Assembly (NCBI GenBank): GCA_964035795.1
Contig: OZ038321.1
Location: 16,113,971 to 16,177,970, forward strand
Length of the DNA stretch: 64,000 nt
Source: Pterobdella sp. o SKG-2022
Lineage: Eukaryota; Annelida; Clitellata; Hirudinida; Piscicolidae
Direction: 5' to 3'
In this document: piece after piece, positions 24,701 through 40,075 of the stretch
Numbering within the stretch: the stretch's first letter is position 1
Layout of the letters: every line of letters starts with the position of its first letter
Notes under the pieces: model-generated
The model's input: only the letters and a program-made list of their open reading frames with translations
Told to the model about the DNA's origin: nothing
The model's database searches: none
Made by a program: the position numbers and the translations under genes

Positions 24701-27700
24701 ATTGGCCCTTAGAGTCACAACTTATCGATGAAGCCACAGTACCGTTAGCTTGACAAGCACAATCTATACAATAAAGTTGTTAAGCTTTATATATAGTTTC
24801 AAAAAAAAATAATCGGTATATAGAAATAAATGTATAATTTGCTATCATTTATAAAGTACCTTTGCATCCCAAAACACTGATGTCATAGAAGCCATCTCGA
24901 CATTTATCACACAACTTTCCTACAACATTTGGCTTGCATAGACAGTCTCCAGGAATCTTTCAATAATTTTCAAACATATTCAACGATTTTGGATCATATG
25001 CTTAGTAAGAACTTTTTTCATTGAACTTCGATCGGTTCGAGATAGATGAATAAAAAACTGTACAGTTGTAGAAAAAACAAATTTTGTATTCAAAAAAAGT
25101 TCAATATTGTCAATAAATTTAAATCATAATTCCATTGATGATAAAATCTTAAATAGAAAACTTGTTTGAAAATTTGCGTTAAATGAAACGTATTAACAAA
25201 ATTCACTATAATAAAACACTTCCAACCATTCCAGGGTAGTAAACAGGGTCAGCAGTTTTGAGGCACTGGCCTGTAGAGAAGACACCACTGCAAGAACAAG
25301 CTTTGCACGGACCAGGGTCTGATGGTAAAACGCCTGTTGGTCTGTAATACCCATCCATGCATGTTTCGCAACTGAGTCCTAAAAATGTGTTTTTATTGCA
25401 TGATTTTTGCTCAAAACTTGAGCTTTGGGTTTTTTTTTTAAGTAAGAGTTTATGATTTTGTTTATATTGTTTCAAAAATTATATCTTTATTCAACAATTC
25501 TTGTTGAAATTAAAAAGAATATACACATAACTTGAACTCAGACATCATAATATTATAGAGTTTATTGTTTTAAAGCACGGCGCATTAGAAACTTTCGATC
25601 GGGTCTTTACTCCCGCTGTGCATCTTTAAAACCAAATCGTTAAGGTTGAATAACGAAACGTCTATCACTAAAGATGATTTATCAACAAAATCATTTATTT
25701 TTATTTATTTAAGGTAAAATTAAAACGTGAATAATTTTCAACTTTATATTGCATGTTTAATATATTAAAAAAATCTCTAAAAAATTGTTGAAAACATTAG
25801 TTTTTTTTGCACAAGATCTTTTTTAAAATTCACGTTGATAATAAGGCTATAAATGTTTTATCAAACTTAGAAAGCTTTATATTTCGATAAACATGTCATT
25901 AAACGACCGTTATAACATAAGACAAACACTCAATAGAAATATATCCATATATAATTAAACGGTCAATAAAATATAAAAATATCAATAAATTAAGTTCATA
26001 GTCAAAGACAACTAGTCAAAGCGCTTCATTTTTCGAAGCTGAAAGAAAATGAACAAATTCAATCCCAACCTTTGCAAGTGGCACCCTTCTTAATTTTGCT
26101 CGCTAAACTAATTGCTCTGCGAAAAAAGGATGGAGATATTCATCCCATTGCGGTAGGTAACGTTTTCTAGAGGGTAACGTCCAAAATTGCTTTTCGCAGA
26201 GTTTTCAAGGAGCTTAGCAACGAGCTTGGTCAAATGCAATTAGTCGTAGACGTCTGCAATAAATATGAATGGACCGTCCACTCCATTCGTGATTATATTT
26301 CTGATATTCAGAGCAATAATTCTCCTAAGAGCATTCTAGTTAAACTTGATATAAAAAATGCCTTCCGTTTGTTGCGATCATCTTTTACAAGTTTTTTCTC
26401 ACCATGTTCCTTCTGTGTTCAACCTGGCTCGTCTCGCATACCAACATCAGAGCCAGCTTTTCATTAATGACCGGTTAATATCATCGGCATCAGGGGTTCA
26501 ACAAGGTGCTCTTTCTATTCGCCTTAGCCATCGACGACATAACGAGGTCGGTCTCATTACCCCTTAATATATGGTACCTGGATGATGCAACTTTAGCGGA
26601 ACCAGTTGAAAAAATCATTCATGATTTGAAAACCATTGTTCCCGTTCTTTCTAGGATCAGCCTCAAAAGGAACGCGTTGGAATTTGAAATAATAAAGTTA
26701 AATATTGACGCGATTTTCTTTCAGAACGCTTAAGGTAAAACCAATGGCATACTGAAAAAGGTCTAGACCACCCCTCTCGATGAGCTCTATATGCTTGACA
26801 ATATTTTTAACCCCGCAATCAAGAGTTCTCTTTCAGCCAAATGCTTCTAATTGCCGGAAATGATTGATAGAATTTTATTCTTGAATGCTGATCAAGCTTT
26901 TGTTCTGCTTAAAAATTGTCTTGCCTTACTTAAACTCCTCTTCATCCTAAGATGTTCTTCTGGCTACCGTGAACTCAGACTCTTGGGTAAATACGAATCC
27001 ACGCTCAGAGAAAACGCCGCCAAAAAAGGAATTTAAATTTCGATGACTTGCGCTTTTCGCAAGATAAACTCCATGTTAGACATGGAAGAATCGATCTTCG
27101 TTCTCCCTCCGATCTCACTCTTCCCGCATATCTTTCTTCGCTTGCAGCTTTTCACTCTTCCCAAAGTCTTCAACAAAAACATTGGACTCCAGTTAGAGAG
27201 TGTGGAGCTCATTTATACGTCCTAGGCAGACATCCGTCGTTTTGCAAGCTAGTGCTGGTTGTGCTCTTAAGCATCAGACGCTGAATCATTTAGTCAAACA
27301 AGCCCTTGAAAAATCTGGTTTTTCTAGCTAGCTAAAACCGAAAAGCCTTGACAGAAAAAACGGCCATACGGGCTCACAATTTTATCGTTTAAAATGGGCA
27401 AATGCCTAATCTGAGACGTTATCTGCACCAAAGCTTTTTTGTCATCCCACTTGCTCCAAGCAGTAGCCAATCCTAGCTGGGCTTCCCAATAAGCGGAATT
27501 AGCGAAAAAATATAAATATCGAAGTTTTGTGGGTAGTTACGTTTTCATCCCAATCGTTGAGAGAACTTCTGGGGTTATTGGGTCTCACCTTTTTCTTAGC
27601 TGACTTTTTATCCAGAACTAAGGTCTAGCCCAGAAAGACAAAATGGCTTTTCAAAAGAACCATTGTTCGCGGCAAAGTGCTAGCAATTTACCATGCTGCG

Positions 27701-30573
27701 GATCTTTAGGCTCTTTTGCTTACTTTTTTTCTTTTCTTAGTATTCTTTTAGGTACCTTCTTTTGTAATCTGAAATAACATTTCTTAGTTTAATTCTTTTT
27801 CGAATTTTCGATTTTTTAAATTATTATCATTTTTTAATTTTAAACTTTCTGAATTTTAAGTTAAACGGCTATAATCCCACTCACCGCTGGTGAAATTGCC
27901 ACAAGCGTCGCAAACCCCTCGAGACCTCAACGTATCATACACACATGAAGGAGATTGGTTGTTGCAGTTGCACACTGAATGGTGGTGAAGGATATGGTAT
28001 GATGAAGGTGTATGAAATAAGAAAATAGTTAACTTTTAGGTATTATTCATGTTAGTTTTATTATCTATATTACTTTTAAAGGATTTTTAACGACTTTATC
28101 ATTAATGATAAAACTACTATAAAGAGAAATCAATGTATATACATGGTAAGGACATTAGAGATTATAAAAAAAGCACTGTAATCTGAATAAATCTTCAAAG
28201 TTATTTTTTATTTATATTTTTTTAAAAACTGTTACGAACAAAACGTGGTAACTTTTATATACATGTTTGTACACACAAACATTATACAATTTTCATCAGT
28301 TATTTTAACATTGCTTTTTGGTGTATAAAAAAACTTGACCAAAGAAAAAAATAATTGAAAAAAAAAACAGTTAAGTTTTCAATCAAAAAACAAACTTTCG
28401 CAAGGAGTAGCAAACTTGTATGGTTTATTGTTGTACAGAGGCTTGCATCGTTGGCAGAACTCCCCTGTAGTAAACCCTCCGCAAACACACTCGTACCTTC
28501 GATAGATTCGTGAACAATTATGTCTTAAAATTTAATGTTTTTTAAATTTTAAAATTATTCATTTGATAGATTATTGACCATGAAACTTGCTATGATAAAG
28601 ATTGTTCATCATAATTTCAACTTTTGTTTTTCATTCAACATATTTTCTACGCCGTCATAAAAACACTTGATTTTATGTTGGAAACATATGGATGTCTGAA
28701 TGTTCTAGCATAAGATAAATTATTGAAAACTTTTTAATCTCAAAGACAGTTTACTTTTTAGTATCATTATTGACGACACAATCAGTCAGTTGACCATTAC
28801 AACTACACTTTGCAAAGATGTTTATCGCTCTGACAGTGTAATGTTGCTGTCAACAAATTTATTTCTTATTAGTTTAATGAATAAATAAAACAAAACATTT
28901 CAGAATGAATTTATTAGACCTGGATTAAATAATGTGTTTTATATTATGAGCGTTTTTGAATGCTGCGAAATAGCGCTTTATAAATTGCCTTATTACTATA
29001 ACTAATACTAAATGACATACAAACTCATTGGATCCTGAGCTGACACCCAGGGTGAGATCGATGTCGTAAAACTCTATCTTCACGGCTCTCACTTTGTTCC
29101 AATCCTACATAGTAGTTAATGAAGTTGAACATTTGTGATTTTTTAGATTTAAAAAATTTACTTTTAATTCAGCTGGTGTAATTGAGAAATCAAACTGGAT
29201 CTGTGAAAGAATTATTACGTTAAAATTTATGACTAACAATCTATTCGATGTATAATTTAAGGCTAACTTTATATCACTATTTTTATGAATATTATAACTA
29301 TAACCTTTGTGAACATTAATATCCTTATTTTTAATACTATGATCATTGTTAATATTGCTTCAATACAAGCAACAGAACACCTACCACTTCTTCAAGTACA
29401 GCTGGAGTTGTGTATGTGGTACAAGGAATAGAAGTAACGGTTGAAGGAAGAGAAGACACGGGTAAGTTGTAAAGGTTTTGACAATCTACTGCCGAAGTGA
29501 CTCTATAGAACCAAGGAACCATTGGACCATTCAATTGCTTATAAAAAAGCATTTTGCCTGGCCTCAAAGACTCCCCAAACCTCACTGTCACTGTTTCCAC
29601 TTGAAACTCCTGCGTATATGACGATAAGAGTGTTTATATGGGAATTTAGATTTGCATTTAAATCATGTATTCATAAATTTTAGGAATTCATAACTTAAAC
29701 CATGAAATTTTTTTTAAAAAAACTTCTGTCGAGCGCTTTTTAAAAAATTTGTTTTTGTGTCGCTTAGAAAAGAATTGATCATTTAAAATTTTATATTAAT
29801 CAATTTAAATTAATACACGATAATCGATTAAAATGCTAACATTTGGTATTTTATACATGCTAACTCAGTATAAATAAAGATTTTAATATCTTTATAAAAC
29901 TCTTCTTTAAATAATTTACTCACAAAAAGTTCTATTGTGATAATTCTAGCAAGGCCTAGTTTTCAAAATATTGATTCCTATTTTATGTAATAATATAAAC
30001 AAGACATTTTGAATTAGAAAAATTCAATTTTATAATTAATAACGAAAAATGATCGAAAAGAGGTTTTTATTTAAAACCAGCCTGTTGTAGATCGATATTG
30101 ATAAAGGCATCCGGCTTTCCTTGTATTCCGTACCCTGCGGCAATGAAAGATAACCTCGAGGTGCTTTGCCACCAAGTCTGGTCGTCACCATCATTGATAT
30201 TGGTGGCAGGATATGATTTTGTGTTTTCACATATTTGGAGATGTTTAGAGCCTTGGATTCCTGTGTGGACTTGACTAAAAAACCTTAAAAAAATTGGAAA
30301 CCTTAATTCGAATTAACAGAAAACTCATTTGATAACTTGAATTTTTTTCAAGAATTCAAAATTATTTCAACTATTATAAAAAAATTTATAGAATTTACAA
30401 CAGAAATCTAAACCAATTTGAATTTACCTTTCAGGTCCTCTGAAGCCGCATGTGAAGTTGGCAGTGACAGGCCTGCTGAGAGCAACATCCACTATGGGAT
30501 CTAAGGCTCCTATGCAAGAAATACATACCAGGAAAATGAAAAGCATCATCTTGAGCTTATATGGTTGAAACAT
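7812..30573 (-). CDS. LAMA5: Laminin subunit alpha, alpha-3/5 class
   Basis: Basement-membrane laminin alpha chain, about 56 exons and roughly 3,000 residues. The chosen start (30573-30571) gives MFQPYKLKMMLFIFLVCISC, a signal peptide; an in-frame ATG at 30639 is possible but would bury it. Domain order is LN (30573 to about 28780), five LE modules (to about 24308), a cysteine-containing L4-like domain (about 24223-23265), four LE modules (to about 22245), an L4/laminin IV domain (about 22400-20900), about seven LE modules (to about 17572), coiled coil (about 16863-13105), and LG1-5 (about 12720-7812). The alpha-3/5 assignment rests on the L4-like domain running into ALLCGCDGLGA, GGQCFCKPFVTGRRC, as in vertebrate alpha-5, Drosophila LanA and C. 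elegans EPI-1. The terminal exon is 7812-7946 and ends ALSGCN then TAG. Introns carry SINEs, a LINE and possibly one GC-AG splice. The chain would trimerise with beta and gamma chains through its coil. Confidence 0.95.
12775..12930 (-). mobile_element. tRNA-derived SINE, copy A (laminin intron)
   Basis: On the minus strand the 5' head reads GGCTCAGCTGGTAGAGCAT, a canonical tRNA A-box region. It is followed by the family body (GCACCTGTTCCACAG, then TTACATTAGC) and an inverted GCGCTT pair near 12785-12815. The B-box is degraded. It lies in the intron upstream of the first LG exon. Confidence 0.75.
13105..16863 (-). other. LAMA5: Laminin alpha: coiled-coil (domain I/II) coding block
   Basis: About twelve exons (first about 16863-16587, last about 13205-13105) encode hydrophilic, alanine/serine/glutamine-rich heptad sequence with no cysteine-rich modules. 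The block starts immediately after the last LE module with ECGQCE, the usual interchain disulphide site at the top of the laminin coil. It contains stretches such as INTILQQLNEETHVLLSQVQ typical of the long arm. It is rather short compared with vertebrate alpha chains. Confidence 0.8.
16918..17040 (-). mobile_element. tRNA-derived SINE, copy B, 5'-truncated
   Basis: The body and 3' part of the family are present: a TGTAATGTAATGCGGTATTT start on the plus strand, the GCGCTTTTCC and AAAGTGCTTGC arms, the block ATTTAATGTAGCGAAAACAC and CAGGTGCTAA. The tRNA-like head is missing. Copies B and D share the TGTAATGTAATG tail. Confidence 0.75.
20425..20575 (-). mobile_element. tRNA-derived SINE, copy C (laminin intron)
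   Basis: It contains ATATAGCGCTTTTTTTAGAG, CTTAATGTAGCATGAGCATC and a tRNA head whose B-box is visible in reverse complement as GGGATGGAACCCG near 20510. The A-box is mutated. It sits in a 1.4-1.5-kb laminin intron (about 19340-20820) in which nothing else was recognised. Confidence 0.7.
20825..24223 (-). other. LAMA5: Laminin alpha: L4-like domain, LEb modules and laminin IV domain block
   Basis: Exons about 24223-24103, 23928-23812, 23671-23509, 23373-23265 and 23204-22980 encode the alpha-5-type L4-like domain (GYFYPEFNHFSAEMERLESP, TACTGRGQWCFVP, VPTAFFNASDILDPL, LREECSKYAFSIFSYI). LE modules follow (CNCSSTSYDMCNPITGTCLC and others). The second globule, about 22430-20825, is a laminin IV (type A) domain with ADIYWSIADVKGDILSLYG, NAQWTAGNTA and DDYSLAGITRGKILLALSDI. 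It is inserted within an LE module that resumes with ESCLCPPGYEGRSCE. Confidence 0.82.
26040..27720 (+). mobile_element. Decayed non-LTR retrotransposon (RT) inserted in a laminin intron
   Basis: Inside the 2.5-kb intron between laminin exons 27895-27974 and 25227-25378, on the opposite strand, is a reverse transcriptase remnant with frameshifts and stops. Readable blocks are LIALRKKDGDIHPIAVG, SKIAFRRVFKELSNELGQ, ILVKLDIKNAFR, ASGVQQGAL, NIWYLDDATL with the catalytic DD, SPSDLTLPAYLSSLAAFHSS and VKQALEKSGF. The order follows a complete RT to C-terminal region, so it is one degenerate copy and not domesticated. Base composition is closer to balanced than the flanks. Similar proteins occur in many invertebrate genomes; the clade is not assigned here. 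Confidence 0.85.
28966..29012 (+). mobile_element. SINE 3' end fragment
   Basis: The segment AATAGCGCTTTATAAATTGC followed by CTTATTACTA matches the 3' end of copies B and D in the opposite orientation. It is a short remnant in the laminin intron just downstream of the exon at 29025-29104. Confidence 0.5.
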
Positions 30574-31800
30574 GGAATAGCAGCTATAAGACGCATGTTT
30601 GGTTTTGTTGTTGGTTTGAAGAAGATTTTTTGTTTCCATTTCAGTTTATAACAGGAGCCATGTAGTTTTTAATTTTTTTTTGTTTTTTAACTTTGATTTA
30701 AATTACTTTATAAAAGGTTAGAGTTGAAAATAAAATTTTAGAACATTGATCTGAGTTTTAATAACATTTAATGTTTTTTTACAAGTTTTAAAGGAACAAA
30801 AAAGTGCTGATGAAGTAGTATTTTAATTTAAAACTGAGGTAGAGTAAATTTCAATTATCGCAAAACTTTCAATTTTATATTCAGAATATATAAATTTTAT
30901 TTCTAAATTAATCCATTTATACAAAAAAAAAACATAAATTTTTTATGAATATTTTCAAATTAAACGATTCAAAACTAGAAAACATTAGTTACCAACATAT
31001 CCCATTTATACAATCCGATTGTTATATATAGGTTAAGAAAGGGCATAGTATATTTAAAATTCGTTATTGATACAGCGTTTAGCCTCGTTTTCTATTATAC
31101 AATGGCTATATGATAAAGGCAGGTCGTAGAATGAGGTAACATATGGCGATTTGTGCATTTGAAATGGGAGATCTAACATAGCCTAGTACACTAAAGGCTG
31201 TAAAAGGAAAGTATGGGAGATGTTATATAAGTGCTAAAAAAATTTTCAAAAATAAGGAGCTTATGGAAAAAACTCATTTTATTTCTAATTAATTTTTTAT
31301 ATTTTCAGACATAATATTGATACCTAGTGAAAATTTTCAGCTAAAAATTCAAATGATTTCAGTATTAATTTAAAAAACTTCTCAATTATGATTTGAAATT
31401 GTTGTGAACTATTCATGGAATGGCTTATAACTGAAAATTTTTGAAAACTATATTTCAATATAAATTTAATGAAATTTTCTGAAATTGAGCATTGAAAATA
31501 TCTTTGAAAATATCTTTCGAGTTTTCATCTCCACGAACAGATTTTAAAAATATATTGATATTCCCCATCTTAATATAATATTTCATATTTGAAGTCTTAT
31601 TGAAAACTGAGAATAAATTTTGAAAGTTAAAGTTTTGATGAACCTAACTAAAAATATTTTTATGACGTAATGTTTATTTATGAATTTTCAGTCTATATTC
31701 TCCAATCAAAAATAGAAAGTTCTAATAATGTTCAAACTCACGTATGAATAATCCGATTAGGTAGACAAGATAAAAAGTTTCTAAAAAATTCAAATCGAAT
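30574..31800. promoter_or_regulatory. Divergent intergenic region, laminin alpha / SRPK
   Basis: This 1.2-kb region lies between two divergently oriented start codons and should carry both promoters and 5' untranslated sequence. It is AT-rich without a convincing TATA box or ORF. The block 31018-31240 is somewhat less AT-rich and includes GTATGGGAGATGTT, which recurs near 63562; the meaning is unclear. Confidence 0.4.
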
Positions 31801-36789
<4,989 letters not shown>

Positions 36790-38975
36790 CTGTAGTTGTG
36801 ATTTAGGTTTTTAAAACACGAATCTCAACGAAATATAGACAAATTGTGCTTTTTTTTTTAATAAAAATAAGTTTTGAAACAAGTTTTTATTAGTTTAATT
36901 AAGTTTTTTCATTTTGAAAAAAATTTAAAATTTTTGAATTTTTCAAATTAAATTTTTATGCTGGGTTGAACAGTTTGCATTTGGTAAAATTTTTAACCAA
37001 TGTCAAAATGCAAATTATTAACCTTTTCGATATAAAAAATTCTTTTGATTCCAATTGGTTGTTGAATTCGGGATTGAGTGAATTTCATGTAACTTGAGTT
37101 TTTGCATAAATGCATCAGCAGATGACGCCAATTAAAACGTCGAAGACATGAAATACAAAAACTATCACAATATTTCCTTGTAGTTTCTCTATTTTGTGTT
37201 GAAAACTCTAACAAGATAATCTTGAAACATGGTTTGATAAATAGGTGTATAATTTCATGCAAGAACCAAGCGCCAACACAACCATAAGTTGTAGTTAAAA
37301 CAATTACGACGAACGCCAAGTGATAATGTCTTATAAACGAAAGACAACACAGTGTGCATCTGCCATAAAGAATCTGGAAAAGTGTAGTATGAAACCAATA
37401 GTATGAAACGTAGAGAATAAACAAGAGAACTATGATGATAATGAGGAAATATTGGCATTGAATCGTTATGTACTTCTAACGACTTTTTTAATAGCTGCAT
37501 AATCGCAAACACTCCCCAAACAGATGAGTTGTCATTTACATATAATTTTGGTTTTATTTAAATAAATATAGTTTAGTAGTTTGAGAGTGTATAATAGTGT
37601 TTAGATGAAGTATCTTCTGGTTTCGGACAATTCATTTTTTTGGTTTCATATAGCTTCTATAAGCTGTCTTGCGGTTGCTAATTCTTTCTATTTGCATAGA
37701 GGTTTCAGTTTTTTTAAAAAAACCAATTTACAAACTTCGAAATGCTAAATTCAAATTGTAAGCTGTTGAAATAGTTGATTTGGAATGATATAAAAAGATG
37801 ATGTATCAGAAGTGAATCAAATGATTCGGGTAAAAAACTAAAAGGAATATATTTTAAGAAGCATTAGATTTTTGGAACATCGAGCAAAATTCAAATTACA
37901 ACTTAAAAAACTTTAAATTTTGTATATAAGGTAGTATGGAAATGGATTGGTTTTCAAACACGAAACAAATGCTTAGAACTCTATAAGAGCCCTTGACAAA
38001 TTAAAAAGTACCAACTCTTTTGTTGTTCACTTCATAGTCACCCTCATTCATTTTTTAATGCAAGTCTATGGGAACTTAACCTGCGGTGTTTGTGATCATG
38101 CATTTACAATTTTATAGAATATTTTTTATCTTGTATACATTTCACGTTTTATGAAATTGACATTGAGTTTTTTTCGAAATATTTATAAATTCCGAATATG
38201 AAAAAAAAATTGAAATGTTTTCAGGTTTGGTTGATATAAGAAATCTATTTGAAACAATATGTTTGGTATAATTCTCACAATTAAGTCACGGAATCCAGGC
38301 TGACAAATAGCTTTTTACTTTTGCTTCAAGAAGTCTCCAATTGTTCTTTCTATCAGACCACCCAACCTTACAGTACCCAGCTTGTACCAGTGCTATTGTG
38401 TTATAATTAATGTGCAATTTAAATGACCAATAACTAATTTTAGATCAGATGGTTGAGAAAGTACAAATTTGAATATCAACAAAATTAAACCTTAAACTGT
38501 TAGAATAAAAAATGATATAAGTGAATAACAGTGAAAGAGTACTTTAAAATAGTATTACACCTTCAGATTTTTAAAAAAAAATGTTCACTGAAGTTTCAGA
38601 TTTTCTCAGAGGTAATCAATAATATAAAGTTCCGACCAATCAACAGTGTCTTCGAACTTTCAGCCAATAGGAATCGACAACAAATCAATTACTTCTCATC
38701 GATTTCTTTCAGGAACCAATAGCTGGTATCACAACTTCGGTGATTGATAAATGTTTGAAGAAGTTTTAAAGGCTTGGAGACGTTCAAACGAAAGCCAAAA
38801 AAGATTTTCAAGTAACAGCTTAGCCTAGAAATTTTCAGTCAAATTATTTAATAAAAAACAGTTTATTTTGGTTTAAACAAAAAGTTGGAGTTGCAATTGA
38901 CAGAAACTTTTTCGATTAGAGCCCTTCCATAAAAAGTTTCAAGTCTTGAAAATAATTAAGATCAATGAGAAAAAT
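36790..38975. other. Intergenic region SRPK / OSR, mostly empty
   Basis: These 2.2 kb are AT-rich. An AATAAAAATAA candidate polyadenylation context for SRPK lies near 36860. A minus-strand frame at about 36993-37470 encodes two hydrophobic stretches (FLIIIIVLLFILYVSYYW and HLAFVVIVLTTTYGCVGAW), but it has no supported start, no homology that I recognise and no flanking exon, so it is not called a gene. The rest shows nothing supportable. Confidence 0.45.
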
Positions 38976-40075
38976 ATGAGTTTGCTGTACCATCATCCCA
39001 CGTTCAAAAATCCTTCCGTGTTTGTGAGAAGAAGAAAATTTGACTTCTCAAAGTTAGCAGAATCGGCTTTGCTTGATGAATATGAAGTGAGCTCAGAATC
39101 ATTTCACAGAAGATTTAATTTTTTGTATAAAAATTGTTTTTAACTCAAAAATAATTCAAAAAATATAGTTTTTATGTGTCTATTGAATAAGCAGATTTTT
39201 AGTCGATTATCTATGATACTTATATTACTTAGAAAAAACTTTTCTATAGAAAATATGTTTGACAACATCATAGGTTGTTTACCTCAAACACTCCAAAGTG
39301 CACCAACTGGATTCAACTTTGCATACTTCCCACACCTTCTATTCGACCAATCCTAAACGGTTTTTGAGAACTGAGACCATCGTCAAGAATGCCAGAATTA
39401 ACTGGGATTTGTTTAAAAATAAGCTCAATGCCATTGTAAATAACCAATTGAGCATGCAACATCCGTTTCAAAACTTTCTTACTAAACCTAAATACTACAT
39501 GAAACAAAATGAAATCTTAACAAAAGAGTAAGTTTTTGATTATATATTATTTTATTATACTAAAGATTTTCATTGTTCTAATTTTCACCAGTACTAAGAG
39601 CTGGTTACTTTAATAAAAATTTAAACATACCATATCAAAAATACGTTACAGATATTTAGAGAGCAGAAGAAACAGAAACAAGTTGAAAACACAAAAGAAA
39701 GATTATATTTGTTCTTTTTGCCACAGACACTTCAGCAAGTCTTACAACCTCAAAATTCATGTTCGCACCCACACTAACGAAAGGCCCTATTCCTGTTTAA
39801 CATGCAAAAAAGCTTTTAGACGCAAAGACCATTTGAGAGATCACAAGTCTCAAATAAGATTTATTTTTAAGTTAAAAACCGTTTAAAAATTTAATTAAAA
39901 AATTTTTTTATTGAATAATGAATAGAAAATTGTAAATTAATTGAAAATAATTTATTGCAGTTACACACATTACAAAGAGAAGCCTTTCAAGTGCACTGTT
40001 TGCCATAAATCCTTCTGTCAGTCGCGCTCTCTCACTCTACACAAGACCACTCATACTAAAAATTATTTGAATTGA
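38976..40075 (+). CDS. OSR: Odd-skipped-related C2H2 zinc-finger transcription factor
   Basis: OSR/Odd family nuclear DNA-binding factor acting in animal development. Four exons join in phase: 38976-39086, 39274-39527, 39652-39846 and 39961-40075, about 224 residues. Three C2H2 fingers are present. Finger 1 is [20 protein letters not shown]; finger 2 has [17 protein letters not shown]; finger 3 is [20 protein letters not shown]. The linkers [10 protein letters not shown] and [10 protein letters not shown], and the combinations [15 protein letters not shown] and FCQSRSL, are diagnostic of Odd-skipped-related proteins (vertebrate OSR1/2: TKSYNL, RRQDHLRDH, FCQSRTL). Exon 1 encodes [14 protein letters not shown], matching the KPRFDFANLA motif upstream of the fingers in OSR1. 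The protein stops soon after finger 3. The intron in finger 2 splits the codon after RDH. It is shorter than vertebrate OSR1 (about 266 residues). Confidence 0.9.

Larger units (their letters stand above)
24308..30573 (-). other. LAMA5: Laminin alpha: signal peptide, LN domain and LEa modules block
   Basis: Exons are 30428-30573, 30078-30274, 29385-29609, 29162-29200, 29025-29104, 28755-28829, 28396-28496, 27895-27974, 25227-25378, 24860-24956, about 24618-24763 and about 24308-24414. The LN (polymerisation) domain shows TWWQSTSRLSFI, PDAFINIDLQQ and EFQVETVTVRFGESLRPGKM. LE modules begin at CSCNGQLTDC. Only five LE modules precede the first globular domain, fewer than in vertebrate alpha-5. 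One exon is only 39 nt (29162-29200). Confidence 0.85.

Noticed and set aside
36993..37512. Two overlapping minus-strand ORFs with hydrophobic segments
   Set aside because: AT-rich DNA readily gives Phe/Leu/Ile-rich frames. There is no clear start, splice partner or homology.
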